Positions 15,063 through 23,138 of a stretch of DNA of 64,000 nucleotides are shown piece after piece. Position numbers and translations under genes: made by a program. Under the pieces are notes generated by a model. It had not been told where the DNA came from, did no database searches, and saw only the letters and a list, made by a program, of their open reading frames with translations. How positions within the stretch are numbered: the stretch's first letter is position 1; each line of letters starts with the position of its first letter. Source of the DNA: Desulfobacter sp. (GTDB lineage: Bacteria > Desulfobacterota > Desulfobacteria > Desulfobacterales > Desulfobacteraceae); the NCBI GenBank assembly GCA_028768525.1, contig CP054837.1, positions 5,266,001-5,330,000 on the forward strand, in the 5' to 3' direction.

Positions 15063-17096
15063 TTGGAACAGGCCAATTTTTACAAAATTCTTACCATAGA
15101 CGATGACTCCTTTGTCCGTCAAAGTATCCGTTGCTATCTGGAAGATGAGGGGTATGTTGTATTTGAGGCGGAAAACGGCCGTGAAGGGATTGAGGTATTT
15201 AAACGGAAACGGCCGGACCTCGTACTTCTGGATATGAAAATGCCCCAGATGGGAGGGCTTGAGGTACTTGAAACCATTCGTACTCTGGCACCGGATATGC
15301 CCTTGGTGGTCGCCTCCGGGACGGGAACCATGGATACGGTGGTCCAGGCACTTCGTATGGGGGCCTGGGATTATGTGTTTAAACCCATAGATGACATGGC
15401 TGTACTCTCCCATTCCGTTGAAAAATGCCTCAAGGAGAGCCGCCTGAAAAAAGAGAACAAGGCATACCAGCAGCGGCTGGAGGTACTTCTCCAGGAACGG
15501 TCGCTGGAGCTGGAAAAGAGTGAACAGCGGTATAAAGCCGTATTCGAGTATGCCGGCGCCGCTGCCATCATCATTGAACCGGATGATGTGATTTCCATGG
15601 TCAATTCGAATTTTGCCGAAATGGTGGGAATGGAACGGGAGACCATAGAGGGGAAAAAGAAGTGGCATGAGTTTGTCTCATCCAGAGATATCGTTGTCAT
15701 GGAAAATCACCTCCGGGCGGGCAAGGGGGTGCGTCCGGAGTCGGGGGCGGTACTGCATTATGAGATGGAGCTTGCCGCGGGGCAAGGAACCAGCCGGTAT
15801 GTCTATGTCAGCCTGGGTATGATCCCAGGGACACGGCGGCAGGTGGCTTCCATGCTGGATGTCACCGAAAGAAAAAATGCGGAAAAACGCTGGAAAAGCC
15901 TTGAAAAGCAATTGCGGAAAGCGCAGAAAATGGAAGCCATCGGCACCCTGGCCGGCGGTATTGCCCATGATCTGAACAACATCCTAAGCCCGGTCCTGGG
16001 CTATGCCGATATGATTATGGGGGCGGCAGATCCCGCCAGCCGTCAGTTTGAACACAGTGAAAAAATTAAGAAAGCCGCCTTGCGGGCTGCGGACCTGGTG
16101 GGCCGAATTCTAACGGTGAACCGGAGCGACGAAAAGGGAAAACGGCGAATCCGACTTCATCCCGTGGCCAAGGAAGTGGTGACCCTCCTCAGGGGCTCCA
16201 TACCTTCTACCATTACTATAGTTGACAGAATTGACCGAAACTGCCATGCTGTACAGGCTGATCCGACCCAGATTCATCAGGTGCTGATGAATTTGTGTAC
16301 CAATGCTTACCATGCCATGGAGGAGAGCGGGGGGCGGTTGACCGTGGAATTACGCCAGGTTGAGCTTTCCCAAAAGGATATGGCCGCTCACCCCAACCTG
16401 CCCGGAGGCGCCGGAAATTACCTGGTGCTGGAAGTAAAGGATACGGGCTGCGGCATGGGCGAGGATGTGGTGGACCGTATCTTTGATCCCTATTTTACCA
16501 CCAAGGGAGAAGGGAAGGGAACCGGTCTAGGGCTGGCAACAGTATACGGCATTGTCCAGGGGTGCCGGGGAGATATCCTGGTCAGCAGCCGTCCGGGTGA
16601 GGGCAGTTGTTTCTCGGTCTATCTACCTGCCCTGGAAAGGGAGGATGAGGATGTCTCCGGGACCGCCCGTTTGCCCTCTGGCCGACTCGGGGACGGGGAA
16701 CGCCTCTTGATTGTGGACGATGATCCCTATATTGTCGCCATGTATAAAGAGGGGTTCGAAGAATTGGGATATCAGGTGGAAACCTTTTATTCTCCTGCCC
16801 GGGCCCTGGCATTTTTCAAGGATAATTACCGGCATATTGACCTGGTGATTACCGACCATACGATGCCGGGCCAAACAGGGATTGAACTGGCCATGGACAT
16901 GCAGGCCCGTAAAAAGGATTTGCCGGTGATTCTCTGTTCAGGCCATGCCACTCCGATCAGCAGGAAAAGATTGGCCGATGCCGGTATCCAACGGTTGATG
17001 ATGAAGCCGCTCACCGTGGCTGCATTGGCAAAGGAGGTTCAATCCCTGTTGAATCCAGAAGCGGATGACCGTGCTGGTGACAGTGCCGGTGGATGA
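15063..17096 (+). CDS. Hybrid sensor histidine kinase (REC-PAS-HisKA-HATPase-REC)
   Basis: A soluble 677-aa kinase with no membrane segment. An N-terminal receiver domain (about 8-125) has phospho-acceptor Asp in VLLDMKMP. A coiled coil (about 130-160) leads to a PAS domain (about 160-275) ending in MLDVTERKNAE. The HisKA block has LAGGIAHDLNN with the phospho-accepting His near residue 303, then HATPase boxes DTGCGMGEDVVDRIFDPYF and GTGLGLATVYGIV. A C-terminal receiver (about 545-660) has VITDHTMPG. The start is TTG at 15063: the frame has no ATG nearby, and AGGCGAG lies upstream. It is probably an integrator of phosphorelay signals with the next two genes. Signal unknown. Confidence 0.9.
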   Translation: MEQANFYKILTIDDDSFVRQSIRCYLEDEGYVVFEAENGREGIEVFKRKRPDLVLLDMKMPQMGGLEVLETIRTLAPDMPLVVASGTGTMDTVVQALRMGAWDYVFKPIDDMAVLSHSVEKCLKESRLKKENKAYQQRLEVLLQERSLELEKSEQRYKAVFEYAGAAAIIIEPDDVISMVNSNFAEMVGMERETIEGKKKWHEFVSSRDIVVMENHLRAGKGVRPESGAVLHYEMELAAGQGTSRYVYVSLGMIPGTRRQVASMLDVTERKNAEKRWKSLEKQLRKAQKMEAIGTLAGGIAHDLNNILSPVLGYADMIMGAADPASRQFEHSEKIKKAALRAADLVGRILTVNRSDEKGKRRIRLHPVAKEVVTLLRGSIPSTITIVDRIDRNCHAVQADPTQIHQVLMNLCTNAYHAMEESGGRLTVELRQVELSQKDMAAHPNLPGGAGNYLVLEVKDTGCGMGEDVVDRIFDPYFTTKGEGKGTGLGLATVYGIVQGCRGDILVSSRPGEGSCFSVYLPALEREDEDVSGTARLPSGRLGDGERLLIVDDDPYIVAMYKEGFEELGYQVETFYSPARALAFFKDNYRHIDLVITDHTMPGQTGIELAMDMQARKKDLPVILCSGHATPISRKRLADAGIQRLMMKPLTVAALAKEVQSLLNPEADDRAGDSAGG

Positions 17097-17134
17097 TTAC
17101 GGTGTATGATTATTAAGGATGGGTAATACCTCAA

Positions 17135-17494
17135 ATGGAAAGTTTGTTTATTGTCCTGGATGACGAGCAAAGTATCCGGCAGAGTATAGCCTCATACCTG
17201 GAAGATGAAGGTTGCAGAGTGCTTTGTGCCGAAAGTACCGAGGCCGCCTTGGAAATCGTCAGGCAGCATCCGGTTGAGGGCGCTGTGGTGGACATCCGGC
17301 TGCCCGGTAAAGACGGCAACTCATTTATCATGGAAGCAAGGAAAATCCGCCCTGAACTGAACATTGTCATTCATACCGGTTCTGCGGATTATGCCCTTCC
17401 CGATGAGGTCAAAGCATTGGGGCTGACCAGGGAGAATGTGTTGACCAAGCCGGTCAGAGATCTGAGTCTTATTCTGGACGCCCTTAAACGATAA
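17135..17494 (+). CDS. Single-domain response regulator (CheY-like receiver)
   Basis: A 119-aa receiver domain without an output domain. Acidic pocket residues LDDEQ occur near the N-terminus, the phospho-acceptor is Asp in VVDIRLPGKDG (about residue 51), a conserved Thr/Ser is in VIHTGS, and the Lys is in LTKPV. It lies 38 bp after the hybrid kinase and 26 bp before the next kinase, so it is probably a phosphate shuttle between them or between their receivers. It resembles the receiver of the flanking kinases, which suggests local duplication (inference). Confidence 0.88.
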   Translation: MESLFIVLDDEQSIRQSIASYLEDEGCRVLCAESTEAALEIVRQHPVEGAVVDIRLPGKDGNSFIMEARKIRPELNIVIHTGSADYALPDEVKALGLTRENVLTKPVRDLSLILDALKR

Positions 17495-17520
17495 CGGAGC
17501 TGAATAACTTAGGGGACCCC

Positions 17521-18750
17521 TTGGAGATGAGCGAAAATATCGGCAAAAAGATTTTGGTGATTGACGATGAAGTCTATATCCGGGATTCTGTGATCGGTTT
17601 TCTAGAAGATTTCGGATTTGTCGTCATTGAAGCGGAAAACGGGCAGGTGGGGATCGATCAGGTTGAAAATGAATCCCCCGACCTTATTCTCTGCGACCTG
17701 AGAATGCCGGTTATGGACGGACTGGAAGTGCTTGCCCACGTCCGGGACAGGAATGACAACACTCCTATTATCATTGTGTCCGGGGCCGGTAATATTGCCG
17801 ATGCGGTTGAGGCACTGCGCCTGGGCGCCTGGGATTATATCATCAAGCCGGTCCAGGATATGAATGTGCTCTACCACGCAGTGAACAAGGCGTTTGAGCG
17901 CAAAAAATTTATTGCGGACAAGGCCAGATATCAGCAGGACCTTGAATCCGCCAACCGGGAGCTGAAAATCTCCTTGGACACCCTTGAACGAACCCGGGAC
18001 CAGCTTGTCCAGTCGGAAAAGATGGCGGCCCTGGGTGAACTGGTTGCCGGTGTGGCACATGAAATCAACACCCCGGTGGGGGTGGGGGTGACGGCGGCCT
18101 CTTTCCTGGACGCAAAAACAAAGGAGTTTTCAGGCCTTTATGAGTCCGGTGAACTGAAGCGGAGCGAACTCGAAAACTATCTGAAGACGGTTAAAGAGGT
18201 CTCCAATTCCATATTGATCAATATGGAGCGGGCCGCAGAACTGATCTCCAGCTTCAAACAGGTGGCGGTGGACCAGTCCAGCGAAACCCGGCGGCGCTTC
18301 AATCTCAAGGATTATATCAACGAAATTCTGTTGAGCCTGAGGCCCAGGTACAAGAAGACCGCCCATACCATTGAGGTAAACTGTGCCGATAATATTGAAA
18401 TCAATTCCTACCCCGGTGCTTTTTCCCAGATTCTCAATAACCTGATCATGAATTCGCTGCTCCACGGGTTCTCGGATACGGCTGAGGGGAAAATGGAGAT
18501 TGAGATTGCCCGGGAAGACAATGGCGTTAAATTCGTTTACAGGGATAACGGATGCGGCATGACTGAGGCGCACAAGGAAAAGGTATTTGATCCTTTTTTC
18601 ACCACCATGCGGGGTAAAGGCGGTACCGGCCTGGGCATGTCCATTCTTTTTAACCTGGTGACCCAGACCCTGAAGGGCACCGTGGAACTGGACACCGCCC
18701 CCGGGAAGGGTGTCTGTTTTACCATGGCATTGCCTGACTTGACCGAGTAA
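17521..18750 (+). CDS. Receiver-histidine kinase protein (REC-HisKA-HATPase)
   Basis: A soluble 409-aa kinase. The N-terminal receiver (about 10-125) has Asp in LILCDLRMPVMDG; a coiled coil (about 130-165) leads to the HisKA box LGELVAGVAHEINTPVG with the phospho-His near residue 180. The ATPase boxes are ILNNLIMNSLLHGF (N box), DNGCGMTEAH (G1) and GGTGLGMSILFNLV (G2). The start is TTG at 17521 or ATG at 17527; AGGGGACC is placed 3-9 bases upstream and does not decide. A receiver in front of a kinase implies it is itself controlled by phosphorylation from a partner, plausibly the upstream hybrid kinase. Confidence 0.9.
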   Translation: MEMSENIGKKILVIDDEVYIRDSVIGFLEDFGFVVIEAENGQVGIDQVENESPDLILCDLRMPVMDGLEVLAHVRDRNDNTPIIIVSGAGNIADAVEALRLGAWDYIIKPVQDMNVLYHAVNKAFERKKFIADKARYQQDLESANRELKISLDTLERTRDQLVQSEKMAALGELVAGVAHEINTPVGVGVTAASFLDAKTKEFSGLYESGELKRSELENYLKTVKEVSNSILINMERAAELISSFKQVAVDQSSETRRRFNLKDYINEILLSLRPRYKKTAHTIEVNCADNIEINSYPGAFSQILNNLIMNSLLHGFSDTAEGKMEIEIAREDNGVKFVYRDNGCGMTEAHKEKVFDPFFTTMRGKGGTGLGMSILFNLVTQTLKGTVELDTAPGKGVCFTMALPDLTE

Positions 18751-18759
18751 GACCGTTAG

Positions 18760-19782
18760 ATGCAGATTCTGAATCCTTCCAGGTGGTATCTCCACCCGGT
18801 ATTTATTTTTGCCTGTTCGATCATCGCCCTGGCCACCTTTCTGGTGCTCACCGTGGGCCTGTACATGGAGATCCGGTCGGCACTTGAGGTTATCATACTG
18901 AAATTCAGCATTGACCCCCAGTCCATTTTTCCCTCCAAAACAGGGATGACGATCCTGGTCCTGAGCATGCTTATTGCCGTGGTCATGGCGGGAATCCTTC
19001 TGGCTTTTATTTACTACCAGAAAACCGTCAACCTTTTCCGGCTCCAGCATAATTTTATCTATAATTTCACCCATGAGCTGAAAACACCGGTCACCTCTTT
19101 GAGGCTCTACCTTGAGACCTTTATCCGGCATCCCATGGAGCCCGAAGATGTCAAAAAATACAGTACCAGTATGCTCAAGGACATTGACCGGCTGACAGAG
19201 AATATCAACCGGATCCTCAACCTGGCCCGGATTGAGAGCCAGAATTTCGGTTCCGAAGTGACCCGGGACAGCATGGTTTCCCTGGTGGAGGCCTTTTGCG
19301 AAAAAAATGCCTCTATATTCAGGGACCTGGAGATCCGGATAGAAAACCCAAGCGACGCCCGGTTCGAGTATCCCGTGAATCTTTTTCTGTTTGAAATTCT
19401 GCTCATGAACATTATCTCCAACGCCATCAAGTACAATGAGAGCAGCCGTCCCCGTCTGACCATTGTATTCAGGAGTTTTCTGCAGAAGATCACCATTGAA
19501 TTTATTGACAACGGCATCGGGGTGGACCGGCAGGAAGCCAAAAAGATTTTTCGCAAATTCTACCAGGCCGGCCGCAGGAGCGCCGGGGGCACCACCGGGT
19601 CTGGCCTGGGGCTTTACCTGGTTTCCAGCATTGCCATGATCCACGGCTGGCGGGCCTCTGTGTCCAGTGCGGGCAAAGGACAGGGCTCCAAATTTACCAT
19701 TACCATTCCACGGGCGAGCATCGCCAGTGTCAGAGAAAAGAAACTATGGAAGCGACTGAAAAAAAGCGTATTCTGGTCATAG
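18760..19782 (+). CDS. Membrane-bound sensor histidine kinase
   Basis: 340 aa with two membrane segments (about residues 13-35 and 66-90) enclosing a very short periplasmic loop of about 30 residues, followed directly by the HisKA box YNFTHELKTPVTSLRLYLETF (His near 112) without a clear HAMP domain. The N box is LLMNIISNAIKYNE, G1 is DNGIGVDRQEAKKIFRKFYQ and G2 is GSGLGLYLV. The short loop suggests sensing within the membrane or through a partner. It overlaps the following OmpR-type regulator gene by 37 bp, so these two form a classical pair. Confidence 0.9.
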   Translation: MQILNPSRWYLHPVFIFACSIIALATFLVLTVGLYMEIRSALEVIILKFSIDPQSIFPSKTGMTILVLSMLIAVVMAGILLAFIYYQKTVNLFRLQHNFIYNFTHELKTPVTSLRLYLETFIRHPMEPEDVKKYSTSMLKDIDRLTENINRILNLARIESQNFGSEVTRDSMVSLVEAFCEKNASIFRDLEIRIENPSDARFEYPVNLFLFEILLMNIISNAIKYNESSRPRLTIVFRSFLQKITIEFIDNGIGVDRQEAKKIFRKFYQAGRRSAGGTTGSGLGLYLVSSIAMIHGWRASVSSAGKGQGSKFTITIPRASIASVREKKLWKRLKKSVFWS

Positions 19783-20483
19783 AAGATGAAGTCCACATTG
19801 CCGAAGGCATACAATTAAACCTCTCCCTCCAGGGCTATGAGGTGGCGGTGGCCCCCGACGGCATTGAAGGGCTGGAAAAATGGCGGTCCTGGCATCCGGA
19901 CCTTATTGTTCTGGATGTGATGCTGCCCATGATTGACGGATTCTCCATTTTAAAAACCATTCGCCGGGAAGACGAAAAGATTCCTGTCCTCATTCTTTCG
20001 GCCAGGGGGGACACCAAGGATAAGGTTAAAGGCCTGCAGTACGGGGTGGATGATTACCTGTCCAAGCCCTTTGACCTGGACGAGTTTTTGCTCAGGGTGG
20101 CCCGGCTTCTCAAGAAAAAGGAGTGGTACGAACCCCCAAAGACGCCGCCGAAAAAGGGGGAACATGTCATGTTTGAGGGGGCATCCTATTCATTCGGAAA
20201 AAATCATATTGATTTTATTACATTTACAGCCGATTGTGCTGCCGGAGAAATCATCCTTACGGAACAGGAAGCCACCCTCCTGAAGATTTTTATCGCCCAC
20301 AAGGGCCGCCCCCTCTCCCGGGAAATGCTCCTCAATGCCGGGTGGGGGTATGCCAGGGACACCTCCACCCGTACCGTTGATAATTTTATTGTCCGGTTCA
20401 GGAAATATTTTGAGGACAAGCCCAAGAAACCGGTTTATTTCAAAAGCCGGCGGTCGGTGGGGTATATCTTCGACCACGATTAA
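19746..20483 (+). CDS. OmpR/PhoB-family response regulator
   Basis: 245 aa. Receiver domain (about 8-122) with acidic residues VIEDE, phospho-Asp in LIVLDVMLPMIDG and Lys in LSKPFDLDEF. A winged-helix trans_reg_C domain (about 145-240) has LTEQEATLLKIFIAHKG and the recognition-helix region STRTVDNFIVRFRKYFE, ending VGYIFDHD. It starts inside the 3' end of the membrane kinase gene with an AGAGAAAAG ribosome-binding site. Target genes are not evident; no gene on the same strand follows directly. Confidence 0.93.
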   Translation: MEATEKKRILVIEDEVHIAEGIQLNLSLQGYEVAVAPDGIEGLEKWRSWHPDLIVLDVMLPMIDGFSILKTIRREDEKIPVLILSARGDTKDKVKGLQYGVDDYLSKPFDLDEFLLRVARLLKKKEWYEPPKTPPKKGEHVMFEGASYSFGKNHIDFITFTADCAAGEIILTEQEATLLKIFIAHKGRPLSREMLLNAGWGYARDTSTRTVDNFIVRFRKYFEDKPKKPVYFKSRRSVGYIFDHD

Positions 20484-20495
20484 AGGGTATGGTAT

Positions 20496-20625
20496 CTCTA
20501 ATAATTAAGGATTTTGGTTTGAGTTCAAGGCGCAGTAAAATTTTAACCGGAGGAATATATTGAATATTTCGAGGATTAAAATTTTCCTGCAACGAAGAAA
20601 TCGAAACAAAAGACGATTATTAGAG
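20496..20625. repeat. 130-bp imperfect palindromic element
   Basis: The outer ends are a perfect 10-bp inverted repeat, CTCTAATAAT (20496-20505) and ATTATTAGAG (20616-20625). The arms continue as an imperfect match (TTTGAGTTCAAGGCGCAG-like against the reverse complement of CTGCAACGAAGAAATCGAA) up to inner AAAATTTTAA blocks at about 20537 and 20575, with a 35-bp centre. It fills the whole gap between two convergent genes. It is compatible with a miniature inverted-repeat or REP-type element, or a large bidirectional transcript-end structure. No second copy was recognised in the window. Confidence 0.55.
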
Positions 20626-20630
20626 GTGGC

Positions 20631-21356
20631 CTAAACAATTGCCTTTGAAAAATGGATTGCTGTGCCGGGGCGGAAGGCCCCGCTTAAAAGATATCCCCCG
20701 TCCAGCTCCCAGGTACGGCAGTCCAGATCCTGCGCCCTTCCGCCGTGAAAGATTCTGCCGCCAAGGACTTCCACCTGATGCAGGCTTTCGTTGAATCCTT
20801 TGCGGATATATTTTAAATAGGCCTCTTTCAGGGTCCAGGCGGTAAACAGAGCATGGGATGAGTTGCCCATTTGCCGGATTTCTTTCTGGGTAAAGGCGGT
20901 TTTCATAAAGGCGCTTCCAGGCCGGGGCCCCATTTTTTCCAGGTCAATTCCCATGGGCATGTCCGGGATCTCTGCCAGTGCTGCGGCGGTGTAGATGCCG
21001 CTGTGGGACAGGGAGAGGCAGTGGCGGGGAAACTCGGTCAGATAGGGGGCCCCTTCTTCCATATAGGCGATGGTTATCTGATTTTCAGCCTGTTCCGGCA
21101 TGAGAATCTCTTTTGCCAGGGATTTGGCCGAATATCGGCCGCAAAACCATTCCACCTGTTTTTTTAATGCTTTGAATTCGTTGAGCCTTGCCAGTTCTTC
21201 CGGGGTGAGAAAGGCGCAGGTAAATGCGGCTTTGTCAAACTGCAGGGGCCGCATTGCCTGATACGCCTCGGGTATAAAAGCGGCAGACAGATCCCGGATA
21301 AGTTCCGGGATCTGTCTGATGCGTATTTGAACGCTGTTTTCCAGGGGCTCTGCCAC
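20631..21356 (-). CDS. 4'-phosphopantetheinyl transferase (Sfp type)
   Basis: Transfers phosphopantetheine from CoA to carrier proteins. The 241-aa protein has both Mg2+/CoA motifs of the Sfp group: MGIDLEKMG (near residue 138) and FTAWTLKEAYLKYIRKGF (near 170). The N-terminal pseudo-repeat has the substrate segment RYSAKSLAKEI. Its first codon overlaps the stop of the DUF6178-like gene by one base, so translation is coupled. A second Sfp-type enzyme is coded at 32852-33595; the two are clearly different proteins. The carrier protein it serves is not visible nearby. Confidence 0.87.
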   Translation of the reverse strand: MAEPLENSVQIRIRQIPELIRDLSAAFIPEAYQAMRPLQFDKAAFTCAFLTPEELARLNEFKALKKQVEWFCGRYSAKSLAKEILMPEQAENQITIAYMEEGAPYLTEFPRHCLSLSHSGIYTAAALAEIPDMPMGIDLEKMGPRPGSAFMKTAFTQKEIRQMGNSSHALFTAWTLKEAYLKYIRKGFNESLHQVEVLGGRIFHGGRAQDLDCRTWELDGGYLLSGAFRPGTAIHFSKAIV

Positions 21357-23125
21357 TATTCGTCCAGGGCCAGCAGAAAATGGGGCATGAACCTGGGATC
21401 CAGCCGGGCCGGCTCTACGCTGCCGTATTCCTCTTCCACTTCCCGTATCAGGCTGTAGAGCACCTGCTGTAAAGGTGCAGGCAGGTGTTCATCGGACTGG
21501 CCCAGTGCCTCTTCCGCCCACAGGGCCAGGTCCCGGGCCCGGCTGTCGGAAATGGTATTTCCCCCCTCAAACAGGCCTGCAAAAAATTCCCTGAACCGGT
21601 CCAGGGGGGCCGGGGCAAGGCTGGGGCCTAGGGGGTCCAGGCCCATGCGGCTCCGGGCCCAGAAGGTCAGGATCATGCTTTTGTATGTTAGGACACCCTG
21701 GGTGAATTGGCTTGTATCCACGGCAAGTTTCCCCAAAAAATCGTCCAGGCTGATGATCTCGGTGAGGAGCCTGTCTGTGGCCCGTATATCTTTCAAGGAC
21801 CTGAAATGGCGGTAAAGTTCCTTATCTGCGTAGTCGGCAAAGAACATTGGCCGGGGGATCATGAGGCCGCCCACAACACCCAGGTATGCTTCTCCAAGGA
21901 AACTCAATGGCAGATTCTTTTCCTTAAGAAAGCTTTTTTCATACCAGGCCTTGGCACGGGTCCTCAGCGCAATGCCTTCTTTTGATCCGGTCCTGAAAAT
22001 ATCTTCCAGAAAATACCGGCCGATGAGGCCCGCCGCCTTTTCCAGGCTCGGCTCCTCTTGGCCAAGCAGGACTTCCAGTCCCAGGCTGAGGAATGCCAGG
22101 GCCTTGTCCATGGTTTTTTCAATGGTTTCCCTGTTCCGGATTTTCACCCGGTCCGCGGAGATGATTTTATTGAGCAGGGCGGCAAATTCGCTTTCCAGGT
22201 CCCGAACCCCTCCCTGGGCCTGCACCAGGGGAAGGGCCCGGGCAAAGAGGCCTTCCCCTTCAATAAACTGGGTGAAAAATGCCGGTGGCAGGGGGATTTC
22301 CGGATCTGGTAACATATCCTTGCCCCGGCCGGTTTCGGCAGGGGGGCGTTGCCTTAAGGCGGATATGGGCTGGTAAATGCCCACGGCCTCGTGGGGGGGG
22401 AGGAATCCTTTTTCCGCCAACCGGATATTTTTCTGCCGGAACTGTTCTTCTTCGGTTTCCACGGGAATCAGGGCCGGGGTCTCGAGCAAAAGGCCGTGGA
22501 AAACGGAAAGATCCATCTGGGCCAGGGTTTTGAGCATGGTCTCGATGAGTTCCGGCGCCTCGTCGTTGAGTCGGTTGTCTTCGGCTGCTTCTTCCGGAAG
22601 AATTCCGTCGTCATCTGTTGTTTGAGCTGCCCTGTCCGGAAACCGGAAGTAGAATTTGTCATCCAGGGTAATATAGTCTTCGTAATCGGAAGGGGGCGGT
22701 TCGTCGTGTTCCCGGACCACCACCGTGAGATTGTGGTAGAGATAGTATTCGAAAAAGTCTGTTTTTTCCGTTATGGCCCACCGGAGGAGCCGTTGGGGAT
22801 CCGACTTGAAAAGCTGGGAAAAAACCTGGGTTATCATGGCCGTGTCCAGGCGGTCGTCATCCCAGACTTCCACGTCCAGGATGTATTCCCACTGCTTGGA
22901 GGTGGCAAGGGCCAGTACCGGGGTGAAATCGTGGACCCCGATTTTATGCATGAGGTAGTAAAGATCCTGGTCGGGGAAGGACTGAACCAGGGTGGCAGGA
23001 GAAGGCGCCTCCAGGATCATGTCCAGGGCTTTCTGGGAGTCGCAGACCAGGATTTCCTGCCGCAGGGCGCTGCGTTTGAGTTCCTGCCTGGCCAGGTTGG
23101 CCAGTTTATAATTGGATTCTGTCAT
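21356..23125 (-). CDS. DUF6178-like protein of unknown function
   Basis: A 589-aa, mostly helical, acidic soluble protein. N-terminal segments read LVQSFPDQDLYYLMHKIG and WEYILDVEVWDDDRLD, which I recognise from a family found mainly in Desulfobacterota and annotated as DUF6178; the assignment is from memory and moderate. There are no membrane segments, no cysteine cluster and no nucleotide-binding loop. It lies between a radical SAM gene (14 bp upstream) and a phosphopantetheinyl transferase gene (1-bp overlap) in one minus-strand operon, which may point to a shared biosynthetic or modification task, but no function can be given. Confidence 0.6.
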   Translation of the reverse strand: MTESNYKLANLARQELKRSALRQEILVCDSQKALDMILEAPSPATLVQSFPDQDLYYLMHKIGVHDFTPVLALATSKQWEYILDVEVWDDDRLDTAMITQVFSQLFKSDPQRLLRWAITEKTDFFEYYLYHNLTVVVREHDEPPPSDYEDYITLDDKFYFRFPDRAAQTTDDDGILPEEAAEDNRLNDEAPELIETMLKTLAQMDLSVFHGLLLETPALIPVETEEEQFRQKNIRLAEKGFLPPHEAVGIYQPISALRQRPPAETGRGKDMLPDPEIPLPPAFFTQFIEGEGLFARALPLVQAQGGVRDLESEFAALLNKIISADRVKIRNRETIEKTMDKALAFLSLGLEVLLGQEEPSLEKAAGLIGRYFLEDIFRTGSKEGIALRTRAKAWYEKSFLKEKNLPLSFLGEAYLGVVGGLMIPRPMFFADYADKELYRHFRSLKDIRATDRLLTEIISLDDFLGKLAVDTSQFTQGVLTYKSMILTFWARSRMGLDPLGPSLAPAPLDRFREFFAGLFEGGNTISDSRARDLALWAEEALGQSDEHLPAPLQQVLYSLIREVEEEYGSVEPARLDPRFMPHFLLALDE

Positions 23126-23138
23126 TTTTTATCTCTAA

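Noticed and set aside
18130..19644. A 504-codon open frame on the minus strand opposite the kinase genes
   Set aside because: It lies exactly over two clear kinase genes, has no recognisable domain and a Gly/His/Gln-rich translation typical of antisense reading of GC-rich coding DNA.
15063..20483. Direct control of the two-component cluster by the cobalamin riboswitch as a simple leader
   Set aside because: The terminator is followed by about 315 bp without function and then by a TATAAT promoter for the cluster, so a normal cis leader is unlikely; only an indirect RNA effect is left as a hypothesis.
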